A stretch of DNA of 64,000 nt from Psychrobacter sp. Choline-02u-9 (GCF_002836505.1 NZ_PJBF01000040.1:186001-250000), one strand, 5' to 3'. Positions 34,861 through 44,076 are shown, counted from the stretch's first letter. The notes: generated from the letters alone by a model not told the origin. A program made the numbers and translations.

Positions 34861-35715
34861 CTACTTTGCCAACAGTTGACGACTACGCTCAATCACTGGT
34901 GCATCGACCATCTCGCCATCTATTTTGAATACTGCCTGCCCGCTCCGCTCGTACTCCTCAACCACACGCTGAGCAAAGGACAAGTCGACATCTGTCGGTT
35001 GAAATGTTTGTTGGACGACTGCCACTTGCTTGGGGTGAATACACAGCATCCCTGACATTCCCATTTTTGACCATAACTGTACTCGCTCGCTCAGTCCAAC
35101 TTCGTTATTGAAATCAGGATAAATAGTATCGATAGGCGGCGATAATTGGTGTACTTTTGACGTCAGGATTAGTTGATAGCGAACTTGATTGGCGATGATA
35201 TCAGCAGCAGGCGTTCCTACTTGTACCTGCAAATCATTGCAAAGATCTAAAAATCCATAACTAAACGCGGCCAGTCCGACTGCTTTTGCCATACTATCGA
35301 TTTGATACAATCCTATCGCACTCTCAATCAATGCAATCACGGGTAAATTGGTAAGCTGATGTACGCTATTAATATCTTCTGCTTTCTCAGCTTTGGCCAA
35401 TAACAAGCCAGCCAAATTGGGCATTTTCTGACAGAGCACTATGTCTTTGAAAAACTCTTCGCTACCTGCCTTATTAATACGCACCCAAACCGGCTGATAA
35501 CCTGAACTGTCGTGATATTGCTGTAATGCTTCGCGTGCGGATGCTTTATCTTCTGGCGCAACGGCATCTTCTAAATCGACAATAACCGCATCTGCACCAC
35601 TAGCAAAGGCTTTCGCCACTCTATCGATGCGAGTCGCTGGCACAAACAGCCATGTTTCATTTTGAGAAATCGTTTTTATTTTATTTTTGATAACTGAATC
35701 CATGCGTGACCCCAT
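34861..35715 (-). CDS. CitE-like CoA ester lyase (HpcH/HpaI aldolase superfamily)
   Basis: A TIM-barrel protein of about 284 residues of the citrate-lyase-beta-like group: N-terminal LFVPATRIDRVAKAFASGADAVIVDLEDAV, a central ALIESAIGL with the metal-binding glutamate, and LCIHPKQ near the C-terminus. Family members cleave or form citramalyl-, malyl- or beta-methylmalyl-CoA. The start is uncertain: ATG at 35715 or 35703, neither with a good ribosome site; the longest frame uses TTG at 35727. A terminator lies between it and the upstream SDR gene, so it may be transcribed separately from that cluster although orientation is shared. Confidence 0.8.
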   Translation of the reverse strand: MGSRMDSVIKNKIKTISQNETWLFVPATRIDRVAKAFASGADAVIVDLEDAVAPEDKASAREALQQYHDSSGYQPVWVRINKAGSEEFFKDIVLCQKMPNLAGLLLAKAEKAEDINSVHQLTNLPVIALIESAIGLYQIDSMAKAVGLAAFSYGFLDLCNDLQVQVGTPAADIIANQVRYQLILTSKVHQLSPPIDTIYPDFNNEVGLSERVQLWSKMGMSGMLCIHPKQVAVVQQTFQPTDVDLSFAQRVVEEYERSGQAVFKIDGEMVDAPVIERSRQLLAK

Positions 35716-35841
35716 TATATTGTCCAAGTAGCTATTAGCACATTTATTATGCCACTATACAGCTGATGCTCATTTAAAATTAGCAATTTATTCGATAGTG
35801 CAAAACCAAGATTACTTAGACATTCTATTAAAAAATAAATC

Positions 35842-35873
35842 AAAAAAACCGCATGAAAATAAATCTCATGCGG
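35842..35873 (-). terminator. Terminator after the SDR gene at 35921
   Basis: Read leftward: CCGCATGA pairs with TCATGCGG (nine-base loop) and is followed by seven T. It lies 48 bases past the SDR stop codon and separates that gene from the CitE-like gene. Confidence 0.85.
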
Positions 35874-35920
35874 CTCTTTATAGTAAGTTGTTCTTGAACT
35901 TATATGCTGTAGTTTGCTAA

Positions 35921-36682
35921 TTAAGCCAGCATGCCACCATCGACAACGATAGTCGCGCCTGTGGTATAGCTTGAAGCGTCCGACACTAGATACAATACGG
36001 TACCAGCCATTTCATCAGGCTCAGCCACACGTCCTAGCGGAATCGAGTGTAGCGCCATTTTTAAGACTTTATCGTTAGTAGTCAAAGCCGAAGCAAACTT
36101 AGTATCGGTTAAACCTGGCAATAGCGCATTAACACGGATATTAAGTGGGCCACATTCTTTAGCAAAGGCTTTGGTCATGCTAATGACTGCCGCTTTGGTA
36201 ATTGAGTAGATACCTTGCTTATCGCCTGCTACTAAGCCGTTGACCGATGCGGTATTCAAGATGACGCCGCCGCCCTGATCTTTCATCATTTTGCCAGCGG
36301 CCGTCGACATAAAGAAGTAACCACGGATATTAACTTCAACAGTCTTATCAAAGGCGGCTAAATCTGTATCTAAGATATGACCATAGTAAGGGTTGGCTGC
36401 AGCATTATTGACTAAGATATCAATTTGACCAAATTCACTTTTGATATGCTCAAAAATTGCGTCAATTTGCTCCATGTCTCCTACATGACATGCAAAAGCA
36501 CTGGCCTTATGACCGTCAGCTTTAATGCTATCTGCAACTGCTTGGCAAGCATCAATTTTGCGGCTAGAGACAATCACATGTGCGCCTCTTGATGCCAATA
36601 GACGGGCAATAGACTCACCAATACCACGGCTAGCACCAGTTACTAGAGCAACCTTACCGGTTAAATCAAATAAATCTTTCAT
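35921..36682 (-). CDS. Short-chain dehydrogenase/reductase
   Basis: A 253-residue classical SDR: cofactor motif TGASRGIGES, NNAA, catalytic Ser in NTASVNG, and YSITK with the Tyr and Lys. A basic residue after the second Gly-rich turn (SSRK) suggests NADP(H). It resembles 3-oxoacyl-ACP-reductase-like and glucose-dehydrogenase-like SDRs; substrate unknown. AAGGA sits six bases before the second of two adjacent ATG codons, chosen here. It is the last gene of the acyl-CoA dehydrogenase cluster and has its own terminator; a perfect hairpin lies in the 174-base gap upstream. Confidence 0.87.
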   Translation of the reverse strand: MKDLFDLTGKVALVTGASRGIGESIARLLASRGAHVIVSSRKIDACQAVADSIKADGHKASAFACHVGDMEQIDAIFEHIKSEFGQIDILVNNAAANPYYGHILDTDLAAFDKTVEVNIRGYFFMSTAAGKMMKDQGGGVILNTASVNGLVAGDKQGIYSITKAAVISMTKAFAKECGPLNIRVNALLPGLTDTKFASALTTNDKVLKMALHSIPLGRVAEPDEMAGTVLYLVSDASSYTTGATIVVDGGMLA

Positions 36683-36783
36683 CATTATTCCTTATATTTT
36701 TATAAACTTTATATTTTCAATAATTTTTGAGCACTAAATTCATGTATCTAAAACGTGTATCTAAAATCAGATAACTAAACGCA

Positions 36784-36815
36784 GATAATCGCTGTCAAAA
36801 CTAACAGCGATTATC
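36784..36815. other. Perfect 12-bp hairpin between two SDR genes
   Basis: GATAATCGCTGT pairs with ACAGCGATTATC, loop of eight bases. It lies 41 bases after the stop codon of the upstream SDR. The T run needed for intrinsic termination is weak in the leftward direction, so it may be a processing or mRNA-stabilising structure instead. Confidence 0.65.
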
Positions 36816-36856
36816 GAGCACTAATGAACTGAACAAAGAGCGCTCAACGATCACGG

Positions 36857-37639
36857 TTACGCTAGCATACCACCATCTAAGGTGAAGGCATGGCCATTCA
36901 TAAAACTGCTTTCATCGCTGGCAAGCCATGCAATTGCACTAGAGATTTCACTAACGTTTCCTAAACGGCGCAGTGGACTGGCCTTAATCGTTGCTTGCTG
37001 CGTACGCTCATCCATCGTTGCCATGGTGTTGCGAACCATTGGCGTATCAATGAAGCTTGGGCATACAGCGTTGAAACGGATATTGGCACGGGCATACTCA
37101 TGGGCAGCAGATTTGGTCAGACCCATAACGCCATGTTTAGCTGCACTGTAGGCTGAAATCATAGGTGCTGAACGCAGACCTGCAATAGATGCCACGTTGA
37201 TCACATGACCACCACCGTTAGGTATCATACAATTGACCGCAGCACGCATACAGTGCCAAACGCCTTTTAAATTCACTGCGATATTGCGATCAAAATCATC
37301 ATCGCTTAGCTCGTGCATTGGCGAAGGCTTATGGTCGATACCAGCATTGTTTACCACAACATCTAAGCCACCAAGCGTTTCTACTGCAAAGTCGAACAAC
37401 GCACGTACCTCATCACCACTGGTCACGTCTACTTTTTTAAAGACGATACTGTTGCCAGCGTCTTGACCTTGTTTGGCAACTGCTTCGCCCATTTCTTCTG
37501 CCATATCACCAATGACGACTTTTGCGCCGCGACTGGCTAGCAACAATGCGCTTGCTGCACCGATACCTGACGCACCGCCCGTGATCAAAATTCGTTTGCC
37601 AGCTACATCTGATGCAATTCCATTTGTATTCAGTGTCAT
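36857..37639 (-). CDS. Short-chain dehydrogenase/reductase (3-hydroxyacyl or 3-hydroxybutyrate dehydrogenase-like)
   Basis: A 260-residue classical SDR with TGGASGIGAA, an acidic residue after the second strand (VIGDM) indicating NAD(H), NNAG, INVASIAG (Ser) and YSAAKHG (Tyr, Lys). It begins 3 bases after the CurA-like gene ends, so they are certainly cotranscribed. Context with an acyl-CoA dehydrogenase suggests oxidation of a 3-hydroxyacyl or secondary-alcohol intermediate. It shares only the fold with the neighbouring SDR at 35921; they are not recent duplicates. Confidence 0.87.
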   Translation of the reverse strand: MTLNTNGIASDVAGKRILITGGASGIGAASALLLASRGAKVVIGDMAEEMGEAVAKQGQDAGNSIVFKKVDVTSGDEVRALFDFAVETLGGLDVVVNNAGIDHKPSPMHELSDDDFDRNIAVNLKGVWHCMRAAVNCMIPNGGGHVINVASIAGLRSAPMISAYSAAKHGVMGLTKSAAHEYARANIRFNAVCPSFIDTPMVRNTMATMDERTQQATIKASPLRRLGNVSEISSAIAWLASDESSFMNGHAFTLDGGMLA

Positions 37640-37642
37640 GAT

Positions 37643-38650
37643 CTATCCCTCTACCTTAAGTACTAGTTTGCCGAAGTTTTCACCGTTAAAGAGCATCATC
37701 AAAGTATCAGGGAACGTCTCGATACCTTCAACGATATGATCTTTTACTTTCATATCACCTGACTGAATCCAGCCAGCAATCTCTTTCATGGCGATTGGAT
37801 ACTCTTTGATATTATCGAACACCACGATGCCTTCCATGCGCGCACGATTGACCAATAGTGATAGATAGTTCGATGGGCCTTTTACTGCTGTGGTATTGTT
37901 ATATTGGCTGATAGCCCCGCAAATAACGATACGCGCATGTAGATTAATCTGAGTAAGCACGTCATTTAAGATATCACCGCCTACGTTGTCAAAGTACACA
38001 TCGACGCCGTCTGGACAGGTTTTCTTTAGTGCTTTTTTCACATCTTCGTTTTTGTAATCAATCGTCGCATCAAACCCAAGCTCATCGACCAAGAACTTGC
38101 ATTTCTCAGCGCCGCCCGCGATACCAACGACTCGGCAGCCTTTAATTTTGGCAATCTGACCAACCAAGCTACCAACCGCACCGGCAGCTCCTGATACCAC
38201 TACCGTCTCACCAGCTTTTGGCTGACCCGTTTTTAGGAGACCGAAATACCCTGTCATCCCCGGCATACCGAGTACGCCTAAGTAATAAGACAGCGGCGCT
38301 AGACTTGGATCAACTTTATGTAGACCTGTGCCATCACTGACCGCATATGACTGTACGCCGTCGTGACCTGCGACATAGTCACCTACTGCAAATTTCTCAT
38401 GCTTACTTTCAATCACTTCGCCTACCGTACCAGCGCGCATCACTTCACCAATTTGTACTGGCGCGATATAAGATTTGGCATCGTTCAACCAACCACGCAT
38501 TGCCGGATCGATAGAGATATATTCAACCTTAATCAGCAACTGACCATCGGTAATCGTCGGTATTTCTGTCTCGGTATAATCCCAAGTCTCAGCGCTTGGC
38601 TCGCCTACAGGTCTTGCTTTTAGTCGCCATTGTTTGTTTATCGTTGTCAT
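37643..38650 (-). CDS. CurA/YncB-type NADP-dependent oxidoreductase (MDR family)
   Basis: A 335-residue zinc-free MDR protein. The opening WRLKARPVGEP, SIDPAMRGWL, GMPGMTGYFGL and VSGAAGAVGSLVGQIAK are typical of the leukotriene-B4-dehydrogenase/CurA (YncB) group, which reduces alkenal, alkenone or 2-alkenoyl double bonds with NADPH. It lies 22 bases after the DmdC-like dehydrogenase gene and 3 bases before an SDR, the core of a leftward operon. Its substrate is presumably an intermediate of that pathway. Confidence 0.87.
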   Translation of the reverse strand: MTTINKQWRLKARPVGEPSAETWDYTETEIPTITDGQLLIKVEYISIDPAMRGWLNDAKSYIAPVQIGEVMRAGTVGEVIESKHEKFAVGDYVAGHDGVQSYAVSDGTGLHKVDPSLAPLSYYLGVLGMPGMTGYFGLLKTGQPKAGETVVVSGAAGAVGSLVGQIAKIKGCRVVGIAGGAEKCKFLVDELGFDATIDYKNEDVKKALKKTCPDGVDVYFDNVGGDILNDVLTQINLHARIVICGAISQYNNTTAVKGPSNYLSLLVNRARMEGIVVFDNIKEYPIAMKEIAGWIQSGDMKVKDHIVEGIETFPDTLMMLFNGENFGKLVLKVEG

Positions 38651-38672
38651 GTCTCTTTCCTTAGAGTTGTCC

Positions 38673-40478
38673 TTAGAACCAGTCCGCTTGCATATCAGTG
38701 CAAACCGAGTTGGTGTTGGTTAATAATTCGATGTCGCGTTTAACTAATGGTAGTTCCCAATCGATGAAGTATTTGGCCGCTTGTATCTTACCTTTGTAAA
38801 AGTTTTGCTGCTCGACATCTTGCGTCGTACTTAGTAGCTGCTCGGCTTTACTGGCTTGGCGAATCCAAATCCAGCTCAGTACAATTGAGGCAAAAATATT
38901 CATGAGTGCTTGAGCATTACCAGTCAATGTCAGCGCTTCTTCTGTCTGCAACACTTTGCCCAAATGCACGAGCACTTCATGCAACTGACCCATATAAGGC
39001 ATCAGCTTGCCTGCAAGTTGCGCGCTCTCAGGCGTAGTAATGCTTTCTAAATCTTTTGTAATTTCACGTTTTAGGATTTGAATGCCTAACCCACCTTTTT
39101 GCCATAACTTGCGGAATGACAAATCTAGCGCCTGCACACCATTTGTGCCTTCATGGATAGGATTTAGACGATTGTCACGCCAAAACTGCTCAGCCTGATA
39201 TTCACGCGTATAGCCTGCGCCGCCCAATACTTGAATACCTAAGTCATTGGCTTTTGGACCATATTCAGATGGCCATGCTTTTAGCACTGGGGTTAGCAAA
39301 TCTAATAGTTCGGTTAGCTCATTTTTTAGCGTTTCGTCTTCGCAAGTGTTGATACGGTCAATTAGGTTTGAACCATATAGACATAATGAGATGCCGCCTT
39401 CAGAGTAAGCTTTTTGCGCCAATAGCATGCGCTTTACATCACCATGCTGAATAATGGCCGTTGCATCATCTTCAGGCTTATTGTTTGGCGCAATGCGACC
39501 TTGTGTACGGTCTTTGGCATAATCTAGCGAATACTGATAGCCGCGATAACCAATCATAGAAGCACCAAAACCAACTGCGATACGTGCCTCATTCATCATT
39601 TTGAACATATAACGCAAGCCAAAATGCTCTTCGCCGATCAAATAACCATGACAATCGCCTTCATCGCCGAAGCTCAATGCCGTAGAAGTCGCACCTCTAT
39701 AACCAAGCTTATGAATCAGTCCAGTCAGATGTACATCGTTACGCTCGCCAACAGACAAGTCAGCGTTCAAGCGATATTTAGGCACGGCAAGTAAAGAGAT
39801 ACCTTTAACACCGCCTGGGCCGCCTGGCACTTTGGCCAATACCAAATGCACGATATTGTCAGACAGCTCATGGTCACCTGCTGAGATATAAATCTTGCTG
39901 CCTTTGACACGGTACGAGCCATCATCCTGTTTTACAGCGATGGTTTTGATATCGGCAAGCGATGAACCTGCATGTGGTTCGGTCAATGCCATGGTGCCGG
40001 TGAACTCGCCTGTCAGCATGCGCGGCATAAAGGCTGCTTTGATATCATCGCTAGCAAAATGCGAGATGACGTTGATTGCCGCAGTGGTCAGAAAGGGATA
40101 GGCAGTCGTTGATGGATTGGCTGCCATAAAGTAACCTGCCACGGCTGTCATAACCGTTTCAGGTAACTGCATGCCGCCGTCTTCGAAGCTATAACGACCT
40201 GCGATAAAGCCAGACTCACGGAACGCATCAAAAGCGACTTTTACATCGTTTATCATGCTGACTTTTTTACCATCGAACTGCGGCTCGTTCTTATCTGCAA
40301 TATGGTTGTGTGGTAGAAATAAATCCGTTGCAATCTTATTTGCCGTCTCTAGCACAGCATCAAATGTCTCGCGGCTATGCTCTGAGAACTTTGCGTGCTC
40401 AGTGAGTGATTCTGTGCCTAGCACATCATACAATTGGAACGGTAATTCAAAGTCATTGATAAGCGTATCTGCAGCCAT
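38673..40478 (-). CDS. Acyl-CoA dehydrogenase, DmdC-like large form
   Basis: A 601-residue flavin dehydrogenase, longer than the usual 380 because of an N-terminal extension and a C-terminal domain of about 150 residues (ACAD C-terminal domain). Core motifs: MALTEPHAGSSLADI, GGAGYTREYQAEQFWRDNRLNPIHEGTNG. This architecture is that of DmdC (3-methylmercaptopropionyl-CoA dehydrogenase) and related enzymes that take short, branched or aromatic acyl-CoA. DMSP demethylation is not implied: dmdA, dmdB and dmdD are absent here. It is the first gene of its operon, divergent from the AraC/GlxA-type regulator. Confidence 0.88.
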   Translation of the reverse strand: MAADTLINDFELPFQLYDVLGTESLTEHAKFSEHSRETFDAVLETANKIATDLFLPHNHIADKNEPQFDGKKVSMINDVKVAFDAFRESGFIAGRYSFEDGGMQLPETVMTAVAGYFMAANPSTTAYPFLTTAAINVISHFASDDIKAAFMPRMLTGEFTGTMALTEPHAGSSLADIKTIAVKQDDGSYRVKGSKIYISAGDHELSDNIVHLVLAKVPGGPGGVKGISLLAVPKYRLNADLSVGERNDVHLTGLIHKLGYRGATSTALSFGDEGDCHGYLIGEEHFGLRYMFKMMNEARIAVGFGASMIGYRGYQYSLDYAKDRTQGRIAPNNKPEDDATAIIQHGDVKRMLLAQKAYSEGGISLCLYGSNLIDRINTCEDETLKNELTELLDLLTPVLKAWPSEYGPKANDLGIQVLGGAGYTREYQAEQFWRDNRLNPIHEGTNGVQALDLSFRKLWQKGGLGIQILKREITKDLESITTPESAQLAGKLMPYMGQLHEVLVHLGKVLQTEEALTLTGNAQALMNIFASIVLSWIWIRQASKAEQLLSTTQDVEQQNFYKGKIQAAKYFIDWELPLVKRDIELLTNTNSVCTDMQADWF

Positions 40479-40546
40479 AGTATTCTCGTTAACTAATTAA
40501 ATGTGGTTATCAATTGATATTAGTCTAATTTGATACCTGTCCATAT

Positions 40547-40560
40547 TGTCATTTATGACA
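40547..40560. promoter_or_regulatory. Dyad between DmdC-like operon and AraC-type regulator
   Basis: TGTCAT-TT-ATGACA is a perfect 6+2+6 dyad in the 181-base divergent gap. A degenerate copy, TATGGTCAAATAAGACATA, follows at 40565. AraC-type proteins usually bind direct repeats, so the exact recognition unit is uncertain, but this is the best candidate. Confidence 0.55.
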
Positions 40561-40659
40561 TAATTATGGTCAAATAAGACATAAACAGAGTATCTAACTG
40601 GTTAAAATCAATCAAATAATGGCTACTTTGGTCAGTACAGCAAAGGAAACGAGTGACTT

Positions 40660-41682
40660 ATGCCCTATTTCAAACCTTTTAAAATGATTATTCTTGGCTT
40701 CGATGGAGTACTTGGCAGTGTACTCTCTGGCGCATTGGACTTGTTTTCATTCACAGGGGTCAGCTGGCAGCGCTTTTCAAATGAGTCTGTAGAGCCACGA
40801 TTTAATGTGCAAATTGCAAGCTTGGGTGGCGGTGATATCAGGTGCAGTAATCGCTTAATCATGCAAGCCCACTGCGATATTCGAGACGTGACAGAGTGCG
40901 ACTTATTGCTTGTGCCAACCATTGGCGACTCTATTGATAAGGTGTTGAAGCAAAACAGTGAGCTATTGCCACATTTAGTACGGCTTGCGAATACCAAGGC
41001 CGATATAGCAAGCAACTGTAGCGGTGCATTTTTCTTGGCAAAGGCAGGATTATTAGATCATAAGATAGCCACTACACATTGGGGCTATGCCAATAAGTTT
41101 AAGGCAGATTTTCCATTAGTGGACTTACAAGAGAATCAGTTTGTGACCCATTCAAGAAGCGAGTCAACAAACCAGTCGGGCAATATATTTTGTGCAGCTG
41201 GTGGCAGCGCCTTCTATGATTTGGGGCTATTATTGATTGAGCGCTACTGCGGACGTGAGATTTCTACGCAAGTGGCAAAAACCCAAATTATCGATAGCAA
41301 AAGAGGTAGTCAAAATAGCTATACCAATGTGACCTTACACAAGCCACATTCGGACCATTTGATTAAACAAGTACAAGAATATATCGAAGAGAACTTTCAA
41401 CATTCTTTGCAGGTCAGTAGTTTAGCCGCTATGGTAAATATTACCCCGCGCACTTTAAACAGGCGCTTCCAGTCCTGCGTGGCGATGCGACCGATTGAAT
41501 ATATTCAGGCTGTTAGAATTGAACAAGCCAAACGCTTACTTGAATTAGGCGATGTATCGATAAAGTCTCTTGCCGATCAAGTAGGTTATGATGATATCTC
41601 TTCATTCACGCGTCTATTTAAACGCGCGACAGAGCTGACACCAAAAGAGTATCAAGATAAGTTTTCGCGGTTGGCTATTTAA
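40660..41682 (+). CDS. GlxA-family AraC-type transcriptional regulator with DJ-1/PfpI domain
   Basis: A 340-residue protein with an N-terminal class-I-glutamine-amidotransferase-like (DJ-1/PfpI) domain, residues about 8-190, including the nucleophile-elbow-like SNCSGAFFLA, and a C-terminal pair of AraC HTH motifs (about 240-335; VSSLAAMVNITPRTLNRRF and IKSLADQVGYDDISSFTRLF). The regulator diverges from the DmdC-like operon and probably activates it. GlxA-type regulators in other bacteria respond to quaternary amines, arginine or alcohol derivatives; the ligand here is unknown. AAGGAAA lies upstream of the ATG. Confidence 0.9.
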   Translation: MPYFKPFKMIILGFDGVLGSVLSGALDLFSFTGVSWQRFSNESVEPRFNVQIASLGGGDIRCSNRLIMQAHCDIRDVTECDLLLVPTIGDSIDKVLKQNSELLPHLVRLANTKADIASNCSGAFFLAKAGLLDHKIATTHWGYANKFKADFPLVDLQENQFVTHSRSESTNQSGNIFCAAGGSAFYDLGLLLIERYCGREISTQVAKTQIIDSKRGSQNSYTNVTLHKPHSDHLIKQVQEYIEENFQHSLQVSSLAAMVNITPRTLNRRFQSCVAMRPIEYIQAVRIEQAKRLLELGDVSIKSLADQVGYDDISSFTRLFKRATELTPKEYQDKFSRLAI

Positions 41683-41700
41683 AAAGATAGCGCTTAACTT

Positions 41701-42978
41701 TCAAGCATTTTGCCACAAGCCTTCTACTTGGATAGCATCAGCTTCAATAGTTGGATAATCGGTAAATGCCAACTGATAGCCGCCAACGGTATCGGCGCTA
41801 ATTTGACAGGTTGCCCCCAGTGGAAAGCTGTGTTTTTTGCCGATATGACCAAAAGGCATACCACTATATATCGGCAATCCTGTTAGTTCATGCAGCTGAC
41901 GAATGACTGTGGCGACATCATAACGCTTGTCATAGCTATCCTCACCTGCACCAGACAATGCCCCAAACACAATTGCTTGTTGATTCTTAAACACACCTGC
42001 GAGATATAGGTCATATAGCATGCGCTCAATACGATACGCCTGCTCGCCTACATCTTCTAAGAATACAATACCGCCATCGATACGCGGTAAATACTCACTA
42101 CCTGCCAGCGCCGATACCACGCTTAGATTACCGCCCCAAATCGTACCAGTTAATGGTTTTGGCTCACCCTTTATCAATATGACAGGTAGCTGATGACTGG
42201 TTAAAGACGCGTCTGATATATTAATAACCAGATTAGGATTGGTTAGTGCTTCAACAAACTGCTGACAGCTGACTTTATCAGGCGCAGTTTTGCCAAACTC
42301 GCTATAGAGCATCGGTGCGGCAAGCGAGCTCATTGACCCTTTTGCCAATAGCGCACATTGGATAGCTGTCACATCGCTAAAGCCTGCGAGTATCGTGCCG
42401 TGCTCCTTCATAATACGTCCCAGCGTCGACCAATCAACCATAGGCAATATGCGCATGGCACCGTAACCACCGCGCACACCTAACAGCAGCTTTGGCGCGG
42501 CTATTGCTCCAGTGGCAAGATTTTGAAAATCGCTGGCACGCTGTGAGTCCGTTCCCGCAAAGCGTAAATACTGACGATTGGTAATAGCAGGATTTTCTAC
42601 TTTAAACCCAGCACAAGCCACCCGATCTAATGCCAACTGATTACGCTCATCATTACCACCAACGTTAGAGCTGGCAAAAAGTCGCGTCTCAATCGTAGGC
42701 GTGATACAACCTGTCTTCGTCAGTGATTCCTGTGAAATTTGTGATGATGATTGTCCCTCTAACAACGAAGTTGGCAGATCATCCTTGGTCAGCTGCGTAC
42801 TATGATCAGAATCGATAGGACTGGCTGCAAGCGCTTGAGACATACCTTGGCTCGCTAATACTGCTGTGCCTGCACTCACACCGATTCGACGTAGAAACTG
42901 CCGACGGTTTAGCCCAGATGTTATTTCAGTTGCACGACTATTTTTATTATCTATCCATGACTGACGCTTAATCCCCAT
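41701..42978 (-). CDS. LD-carboxypeptidase (peptidase family S66), Tat-exported
   Basis: A 425-residue protein. The N-terminus has a twin-arginine motif (NRRQFLRRIG) and hydrophobic stretch ending in QALA, so export by Tat is likely. The mature part is an S66 peptidase: GVRGGYGAMRIL, GFSDVTAIQ with the nucleophilic serine, LEDVGEQ with the catalytic glutamate and FGHIGKKHSFPLG with the histidine. LdcA-type enzymes trim the terminal D-Ala from murein tetrapeptides during recycling; most are cytoplasmic, so a Tat-exported form would act in the periplasm. It is convergent with the GlxA-type gene, only 18 bases apart. Confidence 0.85.
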   Translation of the reverse strand: MGIKRQSWIDNKNSRATEITSGLNRRQFLRRIGVSAGTAVLASQGMSQALAASPIDSDHSTQLTKDDLPTSLLEGQSSSQISQESLTKTGCITPTIETRLFASSNVGGNDERNQLALDRVACAGFKVENPAITNRQYLRFAGTDSQRASDFQNLATGAIAAPKLLLGVRGGYGAMRILPMVDWSTLGRIMKEHGTILAGFSDVTAIQCALLAKGSMSSLAAPMLYSEFGKTAPDKVSCQQFVEALTNPNLVINISDASLTSHQLPVILIKGEPKPLTGTIWGGNLSVVSALAGSEYLPRIDGGIVFLEDVGEQAYRIERMLYDLYLAGVFKNQQAIVFGALSGAGEDSYDKRYDVATVIRQLHELTGLPIYSGMPFGHIGKKHSFPLGATCQISADTVGGYQLAFTDYPTIEADAIQVEGLWQNA

Positions 42979-43181
42979 ATCTTACTGCTACCTTATCGCT
43001 TTTATTTTTATGACTTGTGTTTTTAGACCTTGTGGCAGCATATTGTAGACGCTTTTCTGACACTGATGGTTGCCTAATCTTTACCGATATTTACTTTTTC
43101 GCTACTGAGACACACAATATAGGTCGATTAGATTTGTTACTGTAAATACAAATTCATTGCAAAAAATAAAAGGTAATAATT

Positions 43182-43661
43182 ATGTTTAATAAAAAAACCG
43201 ATAAAAACAAGTCACTTGACTCTAATTTAGAATACTTGCTGGGCAAAGAAGATAAGCTGAAAGAAAAGTTAGAAGATAGCGGCTACCTTGAACCGTTTAG
43301 TGATGATCTAATGCTATTTATGAGTCTTGTCAAAGACTATTATAAAGGTGACTACCGTAAGATCCCTTTTAAGACAATCTCAGCTGGCGTTATTGGTGCG
43401 CTCTATGTGCTAAATCCAATTGACCTCATTCCTGACTCTATCCCGTTTATCGGCCATATCGATGATGCGCTAGTACTTAAATTTTGTTTAAAGCAGGCCA
43501 GAAAAGATTTGCAAAAATACAAAGAGTGGAAGCAGGAACAATCAGCTACTAAGGATAAGTTAGAAGCTAAGAGCGACACGGATAAGACTGATAACGACAA
43601 GACTAGTACTGATGGGAAAGATAGCGACGAGACTAGTACTAATCTGAAGAAAGCTTCATAA
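43182..43661 (+). CDS. YkvA-family (DUF1232) protein
   Basis: A 159-residue protein. The DUF1232 core is at about residues 60-105: a hydrophobic hairpin with LNPIDLIPDSIPFIGHIDDA. The function of the family is unknown; members are probably membrane-associated. The last 45 residues are a low-complexity Lys/Asp/Thr/Ser tail with repeated DKT and SDxTSTN units. A/T-rich leader with AAAGGTAATAATT before the ATG. It is followed by a bidirectional terminator. Confidence 0.85.
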   Translation: MFNKKTDKNKSLDSNLEYLLGKEDKLKEKLEDSGYLEPFSDDLMLFMSLVKDYYKGDYRKIPFKTISAGVIGALYVLNPIDLIPDSIPFIGHIDDALVLKFCLKQARKDLQKYKEWKQEQSATKDKLEAKSDTDKTDNDKTSTDGKDSDETSTNLKKAS

Positions 43662-43699
43662 GTATTAGTACTTTCAGCTATTAAAAAACTGCACTATCG

Positions 43700-43742
43700 A
43701 AAAAGCCACGACCGCGAATTAATACTTCGGTCGTGGCTTTTG
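43700..43742. terminator. Bidirectional terminator
   Basis: A 10-bp perfect stem GCCACGACCG/CGGTCGTGGC, flanked by AAAA and TTTTG, between the convergent YkvA gene and the small membrane-protein gene. Confidence 0.9.
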
Positions 43743-43770
43743 TTATTTACAATTCATTTAATACTGTATT

Positions 43771-44076
43771 TTAATCAGGCACTTCATAATTAGCCTTTTC
43801 TGGATTAAGACCAAACGAGTAGACGAATGTCGCAACGAGACTATTGACAATAATGAAAGGCAAATCAATCGCAGCATGACCAAGTGCATAGCGACCAAGC
43901 AGCCACGAGACGATCAACATGATAATAAAGAATGCACCCAAATATGCCAAAATTGCAGGGTGTTTTAAATTATAAGGCTGCTCAGGCGTCGGTTGTTTGT
44001 CTAATACATATGTCCTTACCGCCCAACCAGCTGCATAAGAAAACCCGCCTAACACCACGTAACTAAAAAAATTCAT
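43771..44076 (-). CDS. Unknown small membrane protein, 101 residues
   Basis: Three hydrophobic segments (about residues 4-20, 43-65 and 72-92) indicate an inner-membrane protein. I do not recognise a family. The ATG at 44076 follows a run of A/T with TTAGAGTTAATTAAT and no strong Shine-Dalgarno. It is convergent with ykvA and shares its terminator. Context gives no function. Confidence 0.68.
   Translation of the reverse strand: MNFFSYVVLGGFSYAAGWAVRTYVLDKQPTPEQPYNLKHPAILAYLGAFFIIMLIVSWLLGRYALGHAAIDLPFIIVNSLVATFVYSFGLNPEKANYEVPD

Noticed and set aside
38673..40478. DMSP demethylation pathway suggested by a DmdC-like enzyme, AcuI and BCCT transporters
   Set aside because: No dmdA, dmdB, dmdD or ddd lyase gene is present, the genes lie in separate operons, and each family has broader roles.
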